DNA from: Paracoccaceae bacterium
Lineage (GTDB): Bacteria > Pseudomonadota > Alphaproteobacteria > Rhodobacterales > Rhodobacteraceae
Assembly: GCA_027351005.1 (NCBI GenBank)
Contig: DAIEJF010000116.1
Coordinates: 1 to 35,085 of the forward strand
Length of the DNA: 35,085 bases
Direction: 5' to 3'
The position numbers and the translations under genes were made by a program. Positions 17,399-25,080 of this stretch are shown one piece after another (the stretch's first letter is position 1; every line of letters begins with the position of its first letter). Under the pieces are notes generated by a model that was not told where the DNA came from, ran no database searches, and saw only the letters and a list, made by a program, of their open reading frames with translations.

Positions 17399-17427
17399 TT
17401 GCGGCCGCGGCACATCGGCTCTAACCT
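17399..17427 (+). promoter_or_regulatory. Candidate bhcA promoter
   Basis: TTGCGG (17399-17404), a 17-base spacer, then TAACCT (17422-17427), about 27 bases before the bhcA start. It is the transition from an AT-rich regulatory stretch to GC-rich leader. Confidence 0.42.
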
Positions 17428-17453
17428 GATCTTGTCAAGCGGGAGGAGACGCC

Positions 17454-18644
17454 ATGACCAGCCAGAACCCGGTTTTCATCCCCGGCCCCACCAACATCCC
17501 CGAGGTGATCCGCAAGGCCTGCGACATGGGCACGATCGACCACCGCTCGCCCGCCTTCGCGCGCATCTTCCGCCCCGCCGTCGACGGCGTGAAGGCCGTG
17601 CTGCGCACCACGGCAGGCGAGGTGATCCTGTTCCCCGCCACGGGCACCGGCGGCTGGGAGGCGGCGGTCAGCAACACCCTGTCGCCCGGCGACACGGTGC
17701 TGGCAGCACGCTTCGGCATGTTCAGCCACCGCTGGATCGACCTCTGCCAGCGCCAAGGCTTGACGGTTCAGGTGATCGAGACGCCCTGGGGCCAGGGCGC
17801 GCCGCTGGCGGCGATCGAAGCGGCGCTGAAGGCCGATACCGGCCACCGGATCAAGGCGGTCCTGGCCACCCACAACGAGACCGCCACCGGCGTGCGCTCC
17901 GACATCGCGGGCATCCGCCGGGCGATGGACGCGGCGGGGCATCCCGCGCTCTTGTTCGTCGACGGGGTGTCCTCGATCGGCTCGATGCCGTTCGAGATGG
18001 ATGGCTGGGGCGTGGACATTGCCGTGACCGGAAGCCAGAAGGGTTTCATGCTGCCTGCGGGGCTGGCCATCCTTGGCCTCAGCCCCAGGGCGCTGGCGGC
18101 GATGGAGACCGCGAAACTGCCGCGCACCTACTTCGATTTCGCCGACATGCGCCGCAGCTATGCCGCGGGCGGTTATCCCTATACCCCCGCCGTCGGGCTG
18201 CTGAACGGGCTGGCAACCAGCGTGCAGATGCTGCTGGACGAGGGGCTGGACACCGTTTTCGCTCGCCACCACCGCATCGCCGAGGGCATCCGCCGCGCCG
18301 TCTTCGCCTGGGGGATGCGGCCCTATGCGGCCTCGCCCGATCTTTACTCCGACACGGTGACCGCCGTGAGCGTGCCCGAGGGCTGCAACGGCACCGATCT
18401 GGTGAAACTGGCGGCCTCGAAATACGATGTGGCCTTTGGCGTGGGGCTGGGCGAGGTGGCGGGCAAGGTCTTCCGCATCGGCCATCTGGGCATGCTGACG
18501 GATGTGATGGCCCTGGCAGGTCTTGCCGCCGCCGAAATGTGCATGGCCGATCTCGGCTGGCCGGTCACGCTGGGATCGGGTGTGGCCGCCGCGCAGGACT
18601 ATTACCGCAACGCGAACACGGAGGCGGCACGCGCCGCGGCCTGA
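17454..18644 (+). CDS. bhcA: L-aspartate:glyoxylate aminotransferase (BHAC)
   Basis: Class V PLP aminotransferase of 396 residues, first enzyme of the beta-hydroxyaspartate cycle: aspartate plus glyoxylate give oxaloacetate plus glycine. The N-terminus FIPGPTNIPEVIRKACDM.TIDHRSPAF, the segment FPATGTGGWEAAVSNTLSPGD, and the PLP lysine K196 in VTGSQKGFMLP are typical of BhcA and the related serine-glyoxylate transaminases. Assignment to BhcA rests on the following bhcB, bhcC and bhcD genes and the divergent bhcR. The start is supported by GGGAGGAG. It is followed by bhcB after one base. A role with ureidoglycine, which related PucG enzymes transaminate with glyoxylate, cannot be excluded. Confidence 0.92.
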   Translation: MTSQNPVFIPGPTNIPEVIRKACDMGTIDHRSPAFARIFRPAVDGVKAVLRTTAGEVILFPATGTGGWEAAVSNTLSPGDTVLAARFGMFSHRWIDLCQRQGLTVQVIETPWGQGAPLAAIEAALKADTGHRIKAVLATHNETATGVRSDIAGIRRAMDAAGHPALLFVDGVSSIGSMPFEMDGWGVDIAVTGSQKGFMLPAGLAILGLSPRALAAMETAKLPRTYFDFADMRRSYAAGGYPYTPAVGLLNGLATSVQMLLDEGLDTVFARHHRIAEGIRRAVFAWGMRPYAASPDLYSDTVTAVSVPEGCNGTDLVKLAASKYDVAFGVGLGEVAGKVFRIGHLGMLTDVMALAGLAAAEMCMADLGWPVTLGSGVAAAQDYYRNANTEAARAAA

Positions 18645-18645
18645 G

Positions 18646-19611
18646 ATGAACGATATGGCTCCTCTCTACATCCCCACCTTCGGCGACGTGCTGGCCGCGC
18701 ATGAGCGGATCGCCCCCCATATCCACCGCACGCCGGTGCTGACCTCGCGCTACCTGAATGCGCTGACCGGGGCCGAGCTGTTCTTCAAGTGCGAGAACTT
18801 CCAGAAAGCGGGGGCCTTCAAGGCCCGCGGCGCATCGAACGCGGTCTTCGGGCTGACCGAGGCGCAGGCCGCGCGGGGCGTGGCGACCCACAGTTCGGGC
18901 AACCACGGGCTGTCGCTGTCCTATGCGGCGGGGCGGCGGGGCATTCCCTGCACCGTCGTGATGCCGCGCACCGCGCCGCAGGCCAAGAAGGACGCGGTGA
19001 AGGGCTATGGCGGCCGCGTGGTGGAATGCGACCCCTCGACCTCGAGCCGGGAGGCGGTCTTCGCCGAGGTGCTGAAGGAGACGGGTGCCGAATTCGTGCA
19101 CCCCTACAACGATCCCCGCGTGATCGCAGGCCAGGCCACCTGCTCGCGCGAGTTGCTGGAGCAGGTCGGGGAACTGGATGCCGTGGTCGCCCCGATCGGC
19201 GGCGGCGGCATGATCTCGGGCACCTGCCTGACGCTGTCGACGCTGGCGCCGGGGGTCGAGATCTACGCCGCCGAGCCGAAGAATGCCGATGACGCCGCGC
19301 GCAGCTTCCGCGCCGGGCACATCATCGCCGACGACGCCCCCGAGACGGTGGCCGACGGGCTGAAGGTGCCGCTGAAGGAACTGACGTGGCATTTCGTCAA
19401 GAGCTACGTCGAGGATATCCTGACCGCCGAGGAAGACGAGATCGTCGAGGCGATGAAACTGACCTGGAAGCGGATGAAGATCGTCATCGAACCGTCCTGC
19501 GCGGTGCCGCTGGCGACCATCCTGAAGAACCGCGACCGCTTCGCCGGCAAGCGCGTCGGCGTTGTCATCACCGGCGGGAACGTCGATCTGGACAAGCTGC
19601 CCTGGATGTAA
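18646..19611 (+). CDS. bhcB: Beta-hydroxyaspartate dehydratase (BHAC)
   Basis: PLP enzyme of the threonine/serine dehydratase fold (type II), 321 residues. In the cycle it converts erythro-beta-hydroxyaspartate to iminosuccinate and water. The PLP lysine is K59 in FQKAGAFKARGASNAV; SSGNHGLSLSYAA and the phosphate-binding loop IGGGGMISGT follow. The C-terminus VVITGGNVDLDKLPWM is typical. Two in-frame starts are possible, 18646 (used, one base after the bhcA stop) and 18655. Neither has a strong ribosome site, so coupling to bhcA translation is likely. The close neighbour family is threonine dehydratase; gene context decides. Confidence 0.92.
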   Translation: MNDMAPLYIPTFGDVLAAHERIAPHIHRTPVLTSRYLNALTGAELFFKCENFQKAGAFKARGASNAVFGLTEAQAARGVATHSSGNHGLSLSYAAGRRGIPCTVVMPRTAPQAKKDAVKGYGGRVVECDPSTSSREAVFAEVLKETGAEFVHPYNDPRVIAGQATCSRELLEQVGELDAVVAPIGGGGMISGTCLTLSTLAPGVEIYAAEPKNADDAARSFRAGHIIADDAPETVADGLKVPLKELTWHFVKSYVEDILTAEEDEIVEAMKLTWKRMKIVIEPSCAVPLATILKNRDRFAGKRVGVVITGGNVDLDKLPWM

Positions 19612-19621
19612 GGAGGGGACC

Positions 19622-20776
19622 ATGAACGCGATTACCTTCAACGGCCTGGAAGTGGGCTACGACATTCCGGCCGCCCCCGGCATGGCCGAGGCCGAGGTGC
19701 AGACGCCCTGCCTGATCGTCGATCTCGACGCGCTGGACCGCAACATCGCCAAGATGCAGGGGCTGGCCAACCAGATGGGCGTGCGGCTGCGCGTGCACGG
19801 CAAGATGCACAAGTCGGCCGACATCGCGCTGATGCAGCTCGCGGCGGGGGCCTGCGGCATCTGCTGCCAGAAGGTCTCGGAAGCCGAGGCCTTTGCCCGC
19901 GCCGGGGTCAAGGACGTGCTGGTGTCGAACCAGGTCCGCGACCCGGCCAAGATCGACCGGCTGGCCCGCCTGCCCCGCCTGGCGCGCACCATCGTCTGCG
20001 TGGACGATCCGACCAATGTGGCCGATCTGTCGGCGGCCGCCCAGCGCCACGGCACCACGCTGGAATGCCTGGTCGAGATCGACTGCGGCGCGGGGCGCTG
20101 CGGGGTGAATTCGACGGCGGCCGTTGTGGCCCTCGCCAAGGCCATTGCCGCGGCGCCGGGGCTGACGTTCAGCGGCATCCAGGCCTATCAGGGTGCGATG
20201 CAGCACATGCAGGACTGGGCCGACCGCAAGGCCAAGATCGACATCGCCGTGGCGATGGTGAAGGACGCGGTGACCGCGCTGGCCGCCGAGGGGCTGGGCT
20301 GCGCCATCGTCGGCGGTGGCGGGACCGGCAGCTACGGGTTCGAAGGCAGCTCGGGCGTCTACAACGAACTGCAATGCGGCAGCTACGCCTTCATGGATGC
20401 CGATTACGGGCGCATCCATGACAAGGACGGCAAGCGGATCGACGAGACGGAATTCGAGCACGCGCTGTTCCTCTTCACCCAGGTGATGAGCCACACCAAG
20501 GCCGACCGCGCGGTCTGCGACGCCGGGCTGAAGGCGCAATCGGTCGACAGCGGGCTGCCGGTGGTGTTCGGGCGGACGGATGTGAAATACATCAAGTGCT
20601 CGGACGAACATGGGGTGATCGAAGACCCCGCAGGGGTGCTGAAGCCCGGCGACAAGCTGCGCCTGGTGCCGGGCCACTGCGACCCCACCTGCAACGTGCA
20701 CGACTGGTATGTGGGCGTCCGGGCGGGCCGGGTGGAACGCCTGATCCCGGTGACCGCGCGGGGGATGGGGCTCTAG
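19622..20776 (+). CDS. bhcC: Beta-hydroxyaspartate aldolase (BHAC)
   Basis: PLP- and metal-dependent aldolase of the D-threonine aldolase/DSD1 type (alanine racemase-like fold), 384 residues. It condenses glycine with glyoxylate to (2R,3S)-beta-hydroxyaspartate. The N-terminus has TPCLIVDLDALDRNI. The PLP lysine is K61 in RVHGKMHKSADI. The glycine-rich segment IVGGGGTGSYGFEGSSGVYNELQCGSY binds phosphate. The C-terminal metal site is in PGHCDPTCNVHDW. AAGGAGGGG lies directly before the ATG, a strong ribosome site. It competes with the neighbouring glycine cleavage system for glycine. An 84-base gap with a dispersed hairpin element separates it from bhcD. Confidence 0.93.
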   Translation: MNAITFNGLEVGYDIPAAPGMAEAEVQTPCLIVDLDALDRNIAKMQGLANQMGVRLRVHGKMHKSADIALMQLAAGACGICCQKVSEAEAFARAGVKDVLVSNQVRDPAKIDRLARLPRLARTIVCVDDPTNVADLSAAAQRHGTTLECLVEIDCGAGRCGVNSTAAVVALAKAIAAAPGLTFSGIQAYQGAMQHMQDWADRKAKIDIAVAMVKDAVTALAAEGLGCAIVGGGGTGSYGFEGSSGVYNELQCGSYAFMDADYGRIHDKDGKRIDETEFEHALFLFTQVMSHTKADRAVCDAGLKAQSVDSGLPVVFGRTDVKYIKCSDEHGVIEDPAGVLKPGDKLRLVPGHCDPTCNVHDWYVGVRAGRVERLIPVTARGMGL

Positions 20777-20800
20777 CGCGCCGCGGGGGCGGGCCGGGCC

Positions 20801-20848
20801 GGGGGCTCTGCCCCCGGACCCCCGGGATATTTGAGGACCGAAAATGAG
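20801..20848 (+). repeat. Dispersed intergenic element, copy B (with hairpin)
   Basis: Hairpin GGGGGC-TCT-GCCCCC (20801-20815), GGA, then the core CCCCCGGGATATTTG and AGGACCGAAAATGAG (20819-20848). It fills the bhcC-bhcD gap, in the same sense as the genes, and its 3' end runs into AGGGGAG, the ribosome site of bhcD. The hairpin could lower bhcD expression relative to bhcABC. Confidence 0.72.
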
Positions 20849-20860
20849 GGGAGCGGCGCG

Positions 20861-21826
20861 ATGCTGATCGTACCGGAGCGCGAGATTGCCGGGCTGGTGT
20901 CGGAGGCCGACGCCTATGATGCGGTAGAGGCGGTCTTCGCCGCCATGGCGCGCGGAGAGGCGGTGAACTTTCCCGTGGTGCGCGAGGCGATCGGCCATGC
21001 CGATGCGCTTTACGGTTTCAAGGGCGGGTTCGACCGCGCCGGGCTGGCGCTGGGCCTGAAGGCGGGCGGCTACTGGCCGGGGAACATGGGCCGCGGGCTG
21101 ACCAACCACCAGTCGACTGTCTTCCTCTTCGATGCCGATACCGGTCAGGCGAGCGCCATGGTGGGCGGCAACCTGCTGACCGCGCTGCGCACCGCCGCCG
21201 CGGCGGCGGTTTCGGTGCGCCATCTCGCGCGGCCGGATGCGAAGGTGCTGGGCATGGTCGGTGCGGGTCACCAGTCGGCCTTCCAGATGCGGGCGATGGC
21301 ACGCGCCCATGGCTTCGAGCGGGTGGTGGGCTGGAACCTGCACCCCGAGATGCTGGGCAGGCTTGCGGATACCGCGGCCGCGCTGGGGCTGCCGTTCCGG
21401 GCGGTGAGCCTGGAGGAGCTGGGCGCCGAGGCGGATGTGATCGTCACCATCACCTCGAGCTTCGCGCCGACGCTGCTCAACGCGCATGTGCGGCCGGGCA
21501 CGCACCTGGCCTGCATGGGCACCGACACCCGCGGCAAGCAGGAGGTGGAGGCGGCGCTTCTGGCGCGCGCCCGCGTCTTCTGCGACGAGCGGGCGCAATC
21601 GGTCAGCATCGGCGAAGCGCAGCATGCGGTGGCGGCGGGGCTGCTGGCACCGGAGGCGATCACCGAGATCGGCGCGGTCGTCGCGGGGCTGGCACCGGGG
21701 CGGCAAAGCGCCGAGGAGATCACGCTGTTCGACGGCACCGGGGTGGCGTTGCAGGATCTGGCCGTGGCGGCAAGGGCCGTGGCGCGGGCGCGGGACCGCG
21801 GTCTGGCGATCGAGGTCGCGCTTTAG
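20861..21826 (+). CDS. bhcD: Iminosuccinate reductase (BHAC)
   Basis: NAD(P)H-dependent enzyme of the ornithine cyclodeaminase/mu-crystallin family, 321 residues. It reduces iminosuccinate to aspartate and so closes the beta-hydroxyaspartate cycle. The Rossmann segment is GMVGAGHQSAFQMRAMARAHGF. The family substrate-site region GLKAGGYWPGN and the end motif ITLFDGTGVALQDLAVA are present. The start at 20861 has AGGGGAG upstream; earlier in-frame codons lie inside the dispersed repeat. Ornithine cyclodeaminase or alanine dehydrogenase activity would be the default guess for the family; position after bhcABC makes BhcD the best reading. Confidence 0.9.
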   Translation: MLIVPEREIAGLVSEADAYDAVEAVFAAMARGEAVNFPVVREAIGHADALYGFKGGFDRAGLALGLKAGGYWPGNMGRGLTNHQSTVFLFDADTGQASAMVGGNLLTALRTAAAAAVSVRHLARPDAKVLGMVGAGHQSAFQMRAMARAHGFERVVGWNLHPEMLGRLADTAAALGLPFRAVSLEELGAEADVIVTITSSFAPTLLNAHVRPGTHLACMGTDTRGKQEVEAALLARARVFCDERAQSVSIGEAQHAVAAGLLAPEAITEIGAVVAGLAPGRQSAEEITLFDGTGVALQDLAVAARAVARARDRGLAIEVAL

Positions 21827-21855
21827 CGGCAGCGGTCCCTTGCGCAGGACGGCAG

Positions 21856-21876
21856 CGGGCGGCAGGGTGCCGCCCG
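21856..21876 (+). terminator. Hairpin between bhcD and the GAPDH-like gene
   Basis: Perfect 9-bp stem CGGGCGGCA (21856-21864) and TGCCGCCCG (21868-21876), loop GGG, followed only by TT. It may partly end the bhc transcript or stabilise its 3' end. Confidence 0.42.
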
Positions 21877-21898
21877 TTGGCGCTTCGCGGAGGCAGGG

Positions 21899-22894
21899 AT
21901 GGCAGTACGGGTCTTCATCAACGGTTTTGGCCGGATCGGGCGCACGGTGCTGCGTGCCTGGGCGCAGGGCGCGGGGCCGGGGGTGGAAATCGTCGGCATC
22001 AACGATATCGCCCCGCCGGAAAGCTGCGCCTATCTGTTCGAATATGACAGCGTCTTCGGGCCCTGGCGGGGGCAGGTCGCGCTGGAGGGTGGCGCGCTGG
22101 TGGTGGATGGCCGCCGCCTGCCCCTGCACCGGGCGCCCGACCTGTCGGCGCTGGATCTGGCAGGGGTGGATGTGGTGATGGAATGCACGGGCCGCGCCGA
22201 CAGCGACGAGGTTGCCCGCCGCGGCCTGCGGGCGGGGGCGGGTGCGGTGCTGATCTCGGGCCCGTCGAAGGCGGCCGAGGCGGTGGTGGTGCTGGGCGCC
22301 AATGACGCCATGCTGGCCGGTGCGCTGGCGGCGGGGCAGCGGGTGATCTCCAACGCGTCCTGCACCACCAACGCGCTGGCGCCACTGGCACGGCTGATCG
22401 AGGCGCACTGGGGGATCGAGACGGGGTACATGACCACGATCCACTGCTACACGGGCAGCCAGCCCACTGTGGATGCGGCGGGCCCCGACATGGTGCGCAG
22501 CCGCGCCGCCGCGCTGTCGATGGTGCCCACCACGACCTCGGCCCAGCGGCTGCTGGACACGGTGCTGCCGGGCATCGCCGGGCGGATCAAGGGGTCTGCC
22601 GTGCGGGTGCCGGTGGCCAGCGTTTCGGCCGTGGACCTCTGCGTGATGACCCGGGCGCCGGTGACGGCCGAGGCGGTGAACGCCGCGCTGGCGGCCGCGG
22701 GCGGGGTGATCGGCTGGACGGACCGGCCGCTGGTATCAAGCGACCTGCGCGCGCGGCCCGAAAGCATCGTGATGGCGCTGCCGGAAACCACGGTGACGCC
22801 GGGCGGCCTGCTGCGCGTCTTCGGCTGGTACGACAACGAGTGGGGGTTTTCGAACCGGATGCTCGATGTGGCCGCGCAGATGGGCGGCCGGTAG
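21899..22894 (+). CDS. Divergent type I glyceraldehyde-3-phosphate dehydrogenase-like protein
   Basis: A 331-residue NAD-dependent aldehyde-phosphate dehydrogenase. The Rossmann motif is INGFGRIGRTVLRAW; the catalytic cysteine lies in SNASCTTN and the His in TTIHCYTGSQ. The C-terminal WYDNEWGFSNRM is normal for GAPDH. It differs from standard GAPDH in several places: Ala instead of Cys after SCTTN, HCYTGSQPTVDAAG in place of HAYT-x-DQ-x-x-x-D, and VRVPVASVSAVDL. It could be a second GAPDH, an erythrose-4-phosphate dehydrogenase, or a paralogue for another substrate. It follows bhcD by 72 bases on the same strand, with a hairpin between, so read-through from the bhc operon is possible. Confidence 0.85.
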   Translation: MAVRVFINGFGRIGRTVLRAWAQGAGPGVEIVGINDIAPPESCAYLFEYDSVFGPWRGQVALEGGALVVDGRRLPLHRAPDLSALDLAGVDVVMECTGRADSDEVARRGLRAGAGAVLISGPSKAAEAVVVLGANDAMLAGALAAGQRVISNASCTTNALAPLARLIEAHWGIETGYMTTIHCYTGSQPTVDAAGPDMVRSRAAALSMVPTTTSAQRLLDTVLPGIAGRIKGSAVRVPVASVSAVDLCVMTRAPVTAEAVNAALAAAGGVIGWTDRPLVSSDLRARPESIVMALPETTVTPGGLLRVFGWYDNEWGFSNRMLDVAAQMGGR

Positions 22895-22900
22895 GCGGAA

Positions 22901-22950
22901 GGGCGGATCGGGAGCATTCCGACCCGCCCCGGCGTTCGCCCCGGCGTTCG
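22901..22950. terminator. Convergent hairpin and 12-bp tandem repeat after the GAPDH-like gene
   Basis: An 11-bp stem with one A-C mismatch (22901-22911 with 22919-22929) lies between the two convergent genes. It runs into two exact copies of CCCCGGCGTTCG (22927-22938 and 22939-22950). Probable bidirectional terminator; there is no T run. Confidence 0.5.
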
Positions 22951-22961
22951 GGGGCGCGGCC

Positions 22962-24440
22962 TCAGGCCTCGGCCACCTCGGCCGCCGCGCGCGCATCATC
23001 AAGCGAGCCTCGCGCACCGTTGAAGAAGGCATTCAGCCCGACCGCCGAGACCGCGGCCATCAGGATGCCGGATTCCACCAGCGGGTGGATCGCGGCGGGC
23101 ATCCACTGGTCGAAGTTCGGCGCGATCATCGGGATCATGCCGAAGCCCAGGGAGACCGCCACGATGAACAGGTTGTGGCGGTTGTGGTGAAAATCCACCC
23201 GGGCCAGGATGCGGATGCCGGTGGCGGCGACCATCCCGAACATCACGAGCCCCGCCCCGCCCAGCACCGAGCTGGGCAGCGAGGCGACCAGCGCCCCCAT
23301 CTTGGGGATCACCCCCAGTACCAGCATTATCGCCCCGGCGGTCACGGTGACGAAGCGCGAGCGCACCCCCGTGACCCCTACCAGCCCCACGTTCTGCGAG
23401 AACGAGGTATAGGGGAAGGTGTTGAAGAGCCCGCCGATCAGCGTGCCAAGCCCGTCGGCCCGGAGCCCGGCGGCCAGCCGCGGCTGGCCGACCTGTGCGT
23501 CGGTCATGTCGGCCAGTGCCAGGAACATGCCGGTCGACTCGATCATGGTGATCAGCATCACCAGAACCATCGTCAGGATCGGCACAAGCTGGAACACCGG
23601 CGCGCCGAAGTGGAAGGGGATGACCGGTGCAAACCAGGGCGCCGAGCCGACCAGCGCGAAGCCCATCTTGCCCGCCAGCGTGGCAAGGATCGCCCCCACC
23701 ACGATGCCCATCAGCACGGCGATATTGGCAAGAAACCCGCGCGCGTGGCGGGCAAAGAGCATCACCACGACCAGCACCACCGCCGAGATCGCAAGGTTTG
23801 TGCCATCGGCATAGGCCGGGTTCGGCACCGAGGGCGCAAGCGTCAGCCCTGCCGGAACGGGTGGCACCCCGCCCTGCCCCGCAAGGGCCCCCACCTGTTT
23901 CAGCCAGTCGGCCTGGGCAGGGTCGACGAGCTTCGGCGCCGTCGGGCCGAAGGGCTGGCCGAAGATCCACCAGATGCCGATCTGCATCAGGGTGATGCCG
24001 ATCACCGTGATGACCGTTCCGGTGACGACCGAGGGGAAGAACCGCAGCAGCCGGCTGGCCATCGGGGCGATCAGCATCCCGATCACCCCCGCGGCCATGA
24101 TCGAGCCGAAGATGATCCGCGCACCATCCGCGCCGGGGTGCGGTATGGCGATGGCGATCATCGGCCCCACGGAGGCGAAGGTGACCCCCATCATCACCGG
24201 CAGACGGATGCCGAACCAGCGGCCGAGCCCGAAAGACTGGATCATCGACACGATCCCGCAGGCGAAGAGGTCAGCCGAGATCAGATAGGCCACATCGGCC
24301 TGCGACAGCTTCAGTGCGCCGCCGATGATGTAGGGCACGGCAATGGCCCCCGCATACATCACCAGCACATGTTGCAGACCAAGGGCGAGGAGCTTGCCCG
24401 GCGGCAGCACCTCATCGACGGGATGGGGTTTGATGGTCAT
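22962..24440 (-). CDS. Urate/xanthine permease, NCS2 (NAT) family
   Basis: Inner-membrane nucleobase:cation symporter of 492 residues with many hydrophobic segments across its length (about 12-14 predicted by eye). The NAT signature Q-N-x-G-x4-T is present as QNVGLVGVTG from residue 349. The first-segment region ALGLQHVLVMYAGAIAVP carries the conserved Gln-His. Its place at the end of the allantoin/urate gene run suggests import of urate or xanthine as the pathway substrate. Specificity (urate, xanthine or both) cannot be read with certainty. The central loop around residues 190-230 is long and Pro/Ala-rich. It lies 81 bases after allA on the same strand. Confidence 0.92.
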   Translation of the reverse strand: MTIKPHPVDEVLPPGKLLALGLQHVLVMYAGAIAVPYIIGGALKLSQADVAYLISADLFACGIVSMIQSFGLGRWFGIRLPVMMGVTFASVGPMIAIAIPHPGADGARIIFGSIMAAGVIGMLIAPMASRLLRFFPSVVTGTVITVIGITLMQIGIWWIFGQPFGPTAPKLVDPAQADWLKQVGALAGQGGVPPVPAGLTLAPSVPNPAYADGTNLAISAVVLVVVMLFARHARGFLANIAVLMGIVVGAILATLAGKMGFALVGSAPWFAPVIPFHFGAPVFQLVPILTMVLVMLITMIESTGMFLALADMTDAQVGQPRLAAGLRADGLGTLIGGLFNTFPYTSFSQNVGLVGVTGVRSRFVTVTAGAIMLVLGVIPKMGALVASLPSSVLGGAGLVMFGMVAATGIRILARVDFHHNRHNLFIVAVSLGFGMIPMIAPNFDQWMPAAIHPLVESGILMAAVSAVGLNAFFNGARGSLDDARAAAEVAEA

Positions 24441-24521
24441 GTCTCTTCCCTAAGGTTTCGTGAAGGCAGGCCTTATGGTTCGGCGCCCGCGCCGTTGGCC
24501 CTGCGGTGCGGGGCATGGGGT

Positions 24522-25010
24522 TCAGGCCGTGACCGTCCAGGGTTCGGTGAACCAGTGTTCCTCGAGGTTCGGCGTGGGGCCGATGCGATCGACCACGGCG
24601 AAGAGCCCGGGGGCATGCAGCGGGGTCAGCACGCCGTGCCAGGTATTGCGGTGCAGGTTGATGCCCTGACCGGGGGCGGTGAGGAAGGCGCGGGGGCGGC
24701 CCGGCGTGCCCGCCTCGTCCGGCGCCACGATGACAAGGAACGGGTGTTCCGTCATCGGCAGGAAGGCCTGGCTGCCCTCGGGGTGGCGTTCGACAAGATC
24801 GAGCCGGTAGGGCAGCGCGCGCGGTTCGGCTTTGAAAACACTGATCCCGGCCCGCCCGCCGGGGCCGAAATCCAGCCGCGCACGGTCGTGCCAGCGGCCG
24901 CAAAGGCCCTGGTTGATGAGCCTGTCATGCGGCCCGGCGGCCTCCAGCACGTCGCCGAAGGGGGCGAAGGCGGCGGCGGTCAACGGTTCGAGGTGGAGCG
25001 TGCGGGTCAT
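24522..25010 (-). CDS. allA: Ureidoglycolate lyase
   Basis: A 162-residue cupin-fold enzyme that splits (S)-ureidoglycolate into glyoxylate and urea, the last step of ureide breakdown. Signatures: LTAAAFAPFGDVLE near the N-terminus, QAFLPM, FLVIVAP and the metal/substrate region GINLHRNTWHGVLTPL. Full family length. The ATG at 25010 opens into the conserved MTRTLHLEPLT. It has no recognisable Shine-Dalgarno, because a perfect hairpin of a dispersed element ends 10 bases upstream. The glyoxylate it makes is the direct substrate of the bhc cycle encoded 4 kb away. Confidence 0.92.
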   Translation of the reverse strand: MTRTLHLEPLTAAAFAPFGDVLEAAGPHDRLINQGLCGRWHDRARLDFGPGGRAGISVFKAEPRALPYRLDLVERHPEGSQAFLPMTEHPFLVIVAPDEAGTPGRPRAFLTAPGQGINLHRNTWHGVLTPLHAPGLFAVVDRIGPTPNLEEHWFTEPWTVTA

Positions 25011-25020
25011 CTGGCGCAAC

Positions 25021-25068
25021 CGGGGGCGCTGCCCCCGGACCCCCGGGATATTTGCGGACCGAAAATGA
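25021..25068 (+). repeat. Dispersed intergenic element, copy C (with hairpin)
   Basis: Hairpin CGGGGGC-GCT-GCCCCCG (25021-25037), GA, then the core CCCCCGGGATATTTG and CGGACCGAAAATGA (25040-25068). It fills the allE-allA gap, antisense to both genes. It matches copy B almost base for base, including the order hairpin-core. Confidence 0.72.
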
Positions 25069-25080
25069 GGAGCGCGGCGA

